Below are positions 7,469 to 10,420 of a stretch of DNA of 10,420 nucleotides, piece after piece. The position numbers and the translations under genes were made by a program. Source of the DNA: an uncultured Burkholderiaceae bacterium (lineage in GTDB: Bacteria; Pseudomonadota; Gammaproteobacteria; Burkholderiales; Burkholderiaceae_C); the NCBI GenBank assembly GCA_938022295.1, contig CALIDR010000139.1, positions 1 to 10,420 on the forward strand, written 5' to 3'. How positions within the stretch are numbered: the first letter of the stretch is position 1; every line of letters starts with the position of its first letter. The notes beneath the pieces are model-generated. The model did no database searches. It was given only the letters and a program-made list of their open reading frames with translations, and was not told the origin of the DNA.

Positions 7469-8266
7469 TCAGCGGTGGGTCGGCTCGTCCGCGCGCGTGA
7501 GCAGGTAGGCGGCGACGATGGGGATGAAGGTCAGCGTGATGATCACGACGGCGACGACGTTGGTCACCGGGCGCTGGCGCGGTCGGATCAGCTCCTGCAG
7601 CATCCAGATCGGCAGCGTCGTCTGCTGGCCGGCGGTGAACGTGGTCACGATGACCTCGTCGAAGCTGAGCGCGAACGCGAGCAGCCCGCAGGCGAGCAGC
7701 GCTGAGCCGAGCTGCGGCGCGATCACGTAGCGCAGCGTCTGGAACGCGTCGGCGCCGAGGTCCATCGACGCCTCGATCAGGTTCGGGTTCAGGCGCCGCA
7801 GGCGCGCCACCGCGTTGTTGAACACGACGACGACGCAGAACGTCGCGTGGCCGATCACGATCGTCCAGAAGCTGAACGGGATCTCGAGCGTGTGGTACGC
7901 GCTGCGCAGCGCGATGCCGGTGATGATCCCGGGCAGCGCGATCGGCAGGATGAACAGCAGCGAGATCGCGTCGCGGCCGAAGAAGCGGGTGCGCGCCAGC
8001 GCGCCGGCGGCGAGCGTGCCGAGCACGAGCGCGACTGCGGTCGACACCGCGGCGACCTGCATCGACAGCTGGATCGCCGCCCACACGTCCTCGCGCTGCC
8101 ACGCCACCGCGAACCACTGCGTGGTGAGTGCCGGCGGCGGGAACACGTAGCTCTTGTCCTCGGCGCTGAAGGCGTAGAGCACGATCAGCGCGAGCGGCAC
8201 GTGCAGGAACGCGATCACCGCCCACGCGGCGGTCTTCAGGCCCCACGGCGCGCGGTCAGAGCGCAT
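7469..8266 (-). CDS. ydcV: Polyamine-type ABC transporter permease (YdcV/PotC-like)
   Basis: Inner-membrane permease of 265 residues, usual length for the PotC/YdcV family. An N-terminal helix (about 12-33) is followed by a periplasmic loop containing FPPPALTTQWF, characteristic of PotC-type proteins. The rest is a binding-protein-dependent transport domain with about five more helices (68-92, 100-123, 134-155, 188-207 and 236-256). The cytoplasmic EAA coupling motif spans 165-186 (EASMDLGADAFQTLRYVIAP) and would dock on the ATPase. The start overlaps the upstream permease stop by 11 nt, with GGAG 6 nt before the ATG, which points to translational coupling. It should form a heterodimeric pore with the ydcU-like product. 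The substrate, putrescine or a related polyamine, is inferred from the operon and from patD. Confidence 0.92.
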   Translation of the reverse strand: MRSDRAPWGLKTAAWAVIAFLHVPLALIVLYAFSAEDKSYVFPPPALTTQWFAVAWQREDVWAAIQLSMQVAAVSTAVALVLGTLAAGALARTRFFGRDAISLLFILPIALPGIITGIALRSAYHTLEIPFSFWTIVIGHATFCVVVVFNNAVARLRRLNPNLIEASMDLGADAFQTLRYVIAPQLGSALLACGLLAFALSFDEVIVTTFTAGQQTTLPIWMLQELIRPRQRPVTNVVAVVIITLTFIPIVAAYLLTRADEPTHR

Positions 8267-9200
8267 CGAACGCTCCGAGCCGCTTGGCGATCCATAGGTA
8301 GATGCCGACGACGACGATCGGCACCAGCGAGAACGCCGCCGCGAACGGGATGTTGCCGGCCACGCCCTGTTGGCGGTAGACGACCTGGCCGATGTAGAGC
8401 GTGCTGTCGCCGATGACCTGCGGGATGATGTAGTCGCCCAGCGTCAGCGAGAACGTGAAGATCGACCCGGCGGCGATGCCCGGCATCGCCAGCGGCGCGA
8501 TGACCTTCCAGAACGTCGTCGCCGGCGGCGCGCCGAGGTCGCCCGAGGCCTCGATCAGCGACGGCGGGATGCGCTCGACGGCGGCCATGATCGGCAGCAC
8601 CATGAACGGCAGCCACATGTAGACGAAGACGATGAAGGTGCCGAGCGTCGAGAAGCTCAGCGACGGACCGCCGACGGCGGGCAGCGCGAGCAGCGCGTCG
8701 ACGATCCGCGTCGTGCCGGTGTGCTCGGCGACCCAGTTGACGGCGCCTTCCTTGGCGAGCAGCAGCTTCCAGGCGTACAGCCGCACGAGGTAGCTCGACC
8801 ACAGCGGCAGCATCACGAGGATGTAGAAGGCTGCCTTCCAGGGGCCCGTGGCGTAGCGCGCCATCAGATACGCGAGCGGGAAGCCGAGCGCGACGCACGC
8901 CAGCGTGACGGCCACCGCCATCGCCACCGTGCGCCGGATCACGTCGAGGTTGGCGGGGCTCGCGAGCTCGACGAAGTTCCTCAGCGTGAACTCGCGCACC
9001 ACCTGGCCGGTGAAGTCGTCGAGCCCGAAGAACGCGTTGGCGAGCAGCGCGAACAGGCTGCCGAGGTAGATCACGCCGAACCACAGCAGCGGCGGCGCGA
9101 GCAGCGCGAGCAGCAGCAGGCCGCGCCGCGTGTAGAGCAGGTCCGACAGCCGCCGGCGGGCGCCGCCGGCGGGCGCGTCGAGCGCCACCGCCGCGCTCAC
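8256..9200 (-). CDS. ydcU: Polyamine-type ABC transporter permease (YdcU/PotB-like)
   Basis: Inner-membrane permease of 314 residues. A short basic N-terminus (ARRRLSDLLYTRRG) leads into the first helix (about 27-56). A periplasmic segment with FTLRNFVELASP, typical of PotB-type proteins, follows, and then five further helices (91-114, 122-147, 183-207, 236-258 and 286-305). The EAA motif lies at 217-242 (EASGDLGAPPATTFWKVIAP) and contacts the ATPase. The GTG at 9200 is chosen because its GTGA overlaps the TGA stop of the ATPase gene by 4 nt, and the protein then has family length. The frame is open far upstream, but that extension is only the shadow of the ATPase gene. The ribosome site is a weak GGGGG about 7 nt upstream, so coupling to the ATPase gene is likely. 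It pairs with the ydcV-like permease. Confidence 0.92.
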   Translation of the reverse strand: MSAAVALDAPAGGARRRLSDLLYTRRGLLLLALLAPPLLWFGVIYLGSLFALLANAFFGLDDFTGQVVREFTLRNFVELASPANLDVIRRTVAMAVAVTLACVALGFPLAYLMARYATGPWKAAFYILVMLPLWSSYLVRLYAWKLLLAKEGAVNWVAEHTGTTRIVDALLALPAVGGPSLSFSTLGTFIVFVYMWLPFMVLPIMAAVERIPPSLIEASGDLGAPPATTFWKVIAPLAMPGIAAGSIFTFSLTLGDYIIPQVIGDSTLYIGQVVYRQQGVAGNIPFAAAFSLVPIVVVGIYLWIAKRLGAFDAL

Positions 9201-10213
9201 GCCGCGGCCCCCGGGCCGAGCGCGTGCACCGCGCGGTCGTCCCAGTGCAGGTGGACCGTGTCGCCGGTGGCCGGCGGGCGGCTCGCGGGCGTCTCGGGCA
9301 GGTCGGCCTGGATCGCGCAGCCGCCGACGTCGACCCGCACCCGAGTGAAGGCGCCGAAATACTGTACCTCGGCAACGGTGCCGGCCGCGCGCGCGCCGTC
9401 GGCGGCGCCCACGCGGATGCGTTCGGGGCGCAGCATCGCCGCCGCGTGGCCGGTCAGGCGGCGCGCCGGCTCGCCGTCGAGCACGTTGGCCGCGCCGACG
9501 AACTGGGCCACGAAGCGCGTCGCCGGCGCGTTGTAGACCAGCTGCGGCGTGCCGACCTGCTCCAGCCGGCCGGCGTTGAAGACGCCGATGCGGTCGCTCA
9601 TCGACAGCGCCTCGTGCTGGTCGTGCGTGATGAAGAGGAACGTGATGCCGAGCCGCCGCTGCAGCGCCTTGAGCTCGCTTTGCATCTGCTCGCGCAGCTT
9701 GAGGTCGAGCGCGCCGAGCGGCTCGTCGAGCAGCAGCACCTGCGGCTGGTTGATCAGCGCGCGCGCCAGCGCCACCCGCTGCCGCTGCCCGCCCGAGAGC
9801 TGCCCGGGGCGCCGCTCGCCGACGCCGGCGAGCTCGACGAGCGCGAGCAGCTCGTCGGCGCGCTTCTCGCGCTCGGCCTTCGGCACCTTGCGCACCATCA
9901 GCGAATACGCGACGTTGTCGCGGATGTTCATGTGCGGGAACAGCGCGTAGTCCTGGAACACGGTGTTCACCGGCCGCGCGTACGGCGGGCGCTGCGTGAC
10001 GTCCTCGCCGCCGATCAGGATGCGCCCGGCGGTGGGCAGCGTGAAGCCGCCGATCATGCGCAGGCACGTCGTCTTGCCCGAGCCCGACGGCCCGAGCAGC
10101 GTGAAGAACTCGCCCGCCTCGATCGTCAGGTCCACGCCGTCGACCGCGCGCACGGCCTGCGCGCCCTGGCCGAAGACGCACGACACGCGGTCGAGCGTGA
10201 CTGCGGTGGTCAT
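9197..10213 (-). CDS. ydcT: Polyamine-type ABC transporter ATP-binding protein (YdcT/PotA-like)
   Basis: Cytoplasmic ATPase of 338 residues that powers the two permeases downstream. The nucleotide-binding domain has Walker A GPSGSGKT (41-48), Q-loop Gln87 in NTVFQDYALFPHM, signature LSGGQ (139-143), Walker B LLLDEP with catalytic Glu164, the D-loop GALD, and H-loop His197 in ITHD. A C-terminal TOBE-type regulatory domain (about 240-338) contains LRPERIRV. The wording around NTVFQDYALFPHM and EALSMSDRIGVFN is close to E. coli YdcT. The ATG at 10213 gives the expected N-terminus (MTTAVTLDRVS), but the 18 nt before it are pyrimidine-rich with no Shine-Dalgarno site, and a hairpin lies just upstream. 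The binding-protein gene is absent from the window. Other members of the spermidine/putrescine/iron ATPase family look similar, but the operon favours polyamines. Confidence 0.94.
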   Translation of the reverse strand: MTTAVTLDRVSCVFGQGAQAVRAVDGVDLTIEAGEFFTLLGPSGSGKTTCLRMIGGFTLPTAGRILIGGEDVTQRPPYARPVNTVFQDYALFPHMNIRDNVAYSLMVRKVPKAEREKRADELLALVELAGVGERRPGQLSGGQRQRVALARALINQPQVLLLDEPLGALDLKLREQMQSELKALQRRLGITFLFITHDQHEALSMSDRIGVFNAGRLEQVGTPQLVYNAPATRFVAQFVGAANVLDGEPARRLTGHAAAMLRPERIRVGAADGARAAGTVAEVQYFGAFTRVRVDVGGCAIQADLPETPASRPPATGDTVHLHWDDRAVHALGPGAAA

Positions 10214-10420
10214 GGGAAGAAAAGGATCAGGGCCGGCGCCGAAGGCCCGTGGGCCCAGGCGCCGGCGGTGACGCGGACTGCGTTGCGAGCGGGCCGGGGT
10301 TCGGCCGAGAAGCGCAGCCGCACTTCCTGTACGGCGACAGCGAAGCTGCGGCGAAGGCTCATGTCGGCCGAAGGCCGGCGTGACGCCGCAGCCAACATCG
10401 CAGGCGCAAGATCGGGCCGC
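10214..10420. other. Region upstream of the transporter operon, no supported gene
   Basis: These 207 bases hold a large hairpin at 10232-10266 and a smaller one at 10365-10377 (CGGCC, GAA, GGCCG). A minus-strand frame is open from the right edge and stops at 10210, overlapping the ATPase start as ATGA. Its residues show no recognisable domain, so it is not annotated as a gene. The region is most simply the leader of the transporter operon or the gap after a binding-protein gene to the right. No convincing sigma-70 promoter was found. Confidence 0.5.
10232..10266 (-). terminator. Strong GC hairpin with U-rich tail before the ATPase gene
   Basis: The outer arms GCCGGCGCC (10232-10240) and GGCGCCGGC (10258-10266) are perfect 9-bp reverse complements. 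An inner stem GGCC/GGCC (10244-10247 and 10252-10255) closes a CGTG loop. On the minus strand the hairpin is followed after 8 nt by CCTTTTCTT. That resembles an intrinsic terminator with a displaced U-run. It sits 18 nt before the ATPase start codon. It may end an upstream binding-protein transcript, attenuate read-through into the transporter genes, or stabilise the upstream mRNA. Confidence 0.5.

Noticed and set aside
5986..7500. A plus-strand frame of 504 codons opposite patD.
   Set aside because: It is antisense to a full-length aldehyde dehydrogenase with all catalytic residues, and its own translation has no family features.
8370..9536. A plus-strand frame of 388 codons opposite the ydcU-like permease and the end of the ATPase gene.
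   Set aside because: Its translation is charged and low in complexity, while the opposite strand carries intact ABC transporter genes.
1..10420. tRNA, rRNA, CRISPR arrays, insertion sequences, attachment sites or phage genes.
   Set aside because: None was seen by eye. The genes are densely packed, uniform in composition and in one direction, like core or stable accessory chromosome.

Overview
This window is very GC-rich chromosomal DNA. All eight genes lie on the minus strand, so they are transcribed from the right edge toward the left. GC-saturated third codon positions leave long but meaningless open frames on the opposite strand. Gene content, codon use and gene order suggest a high-GC proteobacterium, most likely a betaproteobacterium of the Burkholderiales type. 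That is an inference from composition and family resemblance, not a taxonomic proof.

Right half (about 5995-10420): a polyamine import and oxidation operon laid out like ydcTUV-ydcW(patD) of Escherichia coli. In transcription order it holds the ABC ATPase (ydcT/potA type), two inner-membrane permeases (ydcU/potB and ydcV/potC types) and an NAD-dependent 4-aminobutyraldehyde dehydrogenase (patD). The first two junctions overlap (4 nt GTGA, then 11 nt) and patD follows after 16 nt, so this is almost certainly one transcript. The periplasmic binding protein (ydcS/potD type) is not in the window and may lie just beyond the right edge. A strong GC hairpin with a U-rich tail sits immediately before the ATPase start codon, which has no visible Shine-Dalgarno sequence.

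Left half (1-5899): a trehalose cluster, otsB - treS/mak - cmpX-like - otsA. otsB (trehalose-6-phosphate phosphatase) and otsA (trehalose-6-phosphate synthase, cut by the left edge) form the two-step synthesis route from UDP-glucose and glucose-6-phosphate. Between them are a 1102-residue trehalose synthase/maltokinase fusion and a small five-helix membrane protein of the conserved-TM-helix (CmpX) type, related to mechanosensitive channels. Spacings are 52, 7 and 48 nt.

Together the genes couple import and oxidation of putrescine-type amines to GABA with production and turnover of the compatible solute trehalose. Both are typical stress or osmotic-adaptation functions. The two blocks are separated by only 95 nt containing a hairpin, so they may be independent units or partly read through. 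The most unusual feature is the maltokinase domain: its catalytic-loop motif reads HGHLHLGE where kinases of this fold normally have H-x-D-x4-N/Q, which raises the possibility that the kinase half is inactive or altered.
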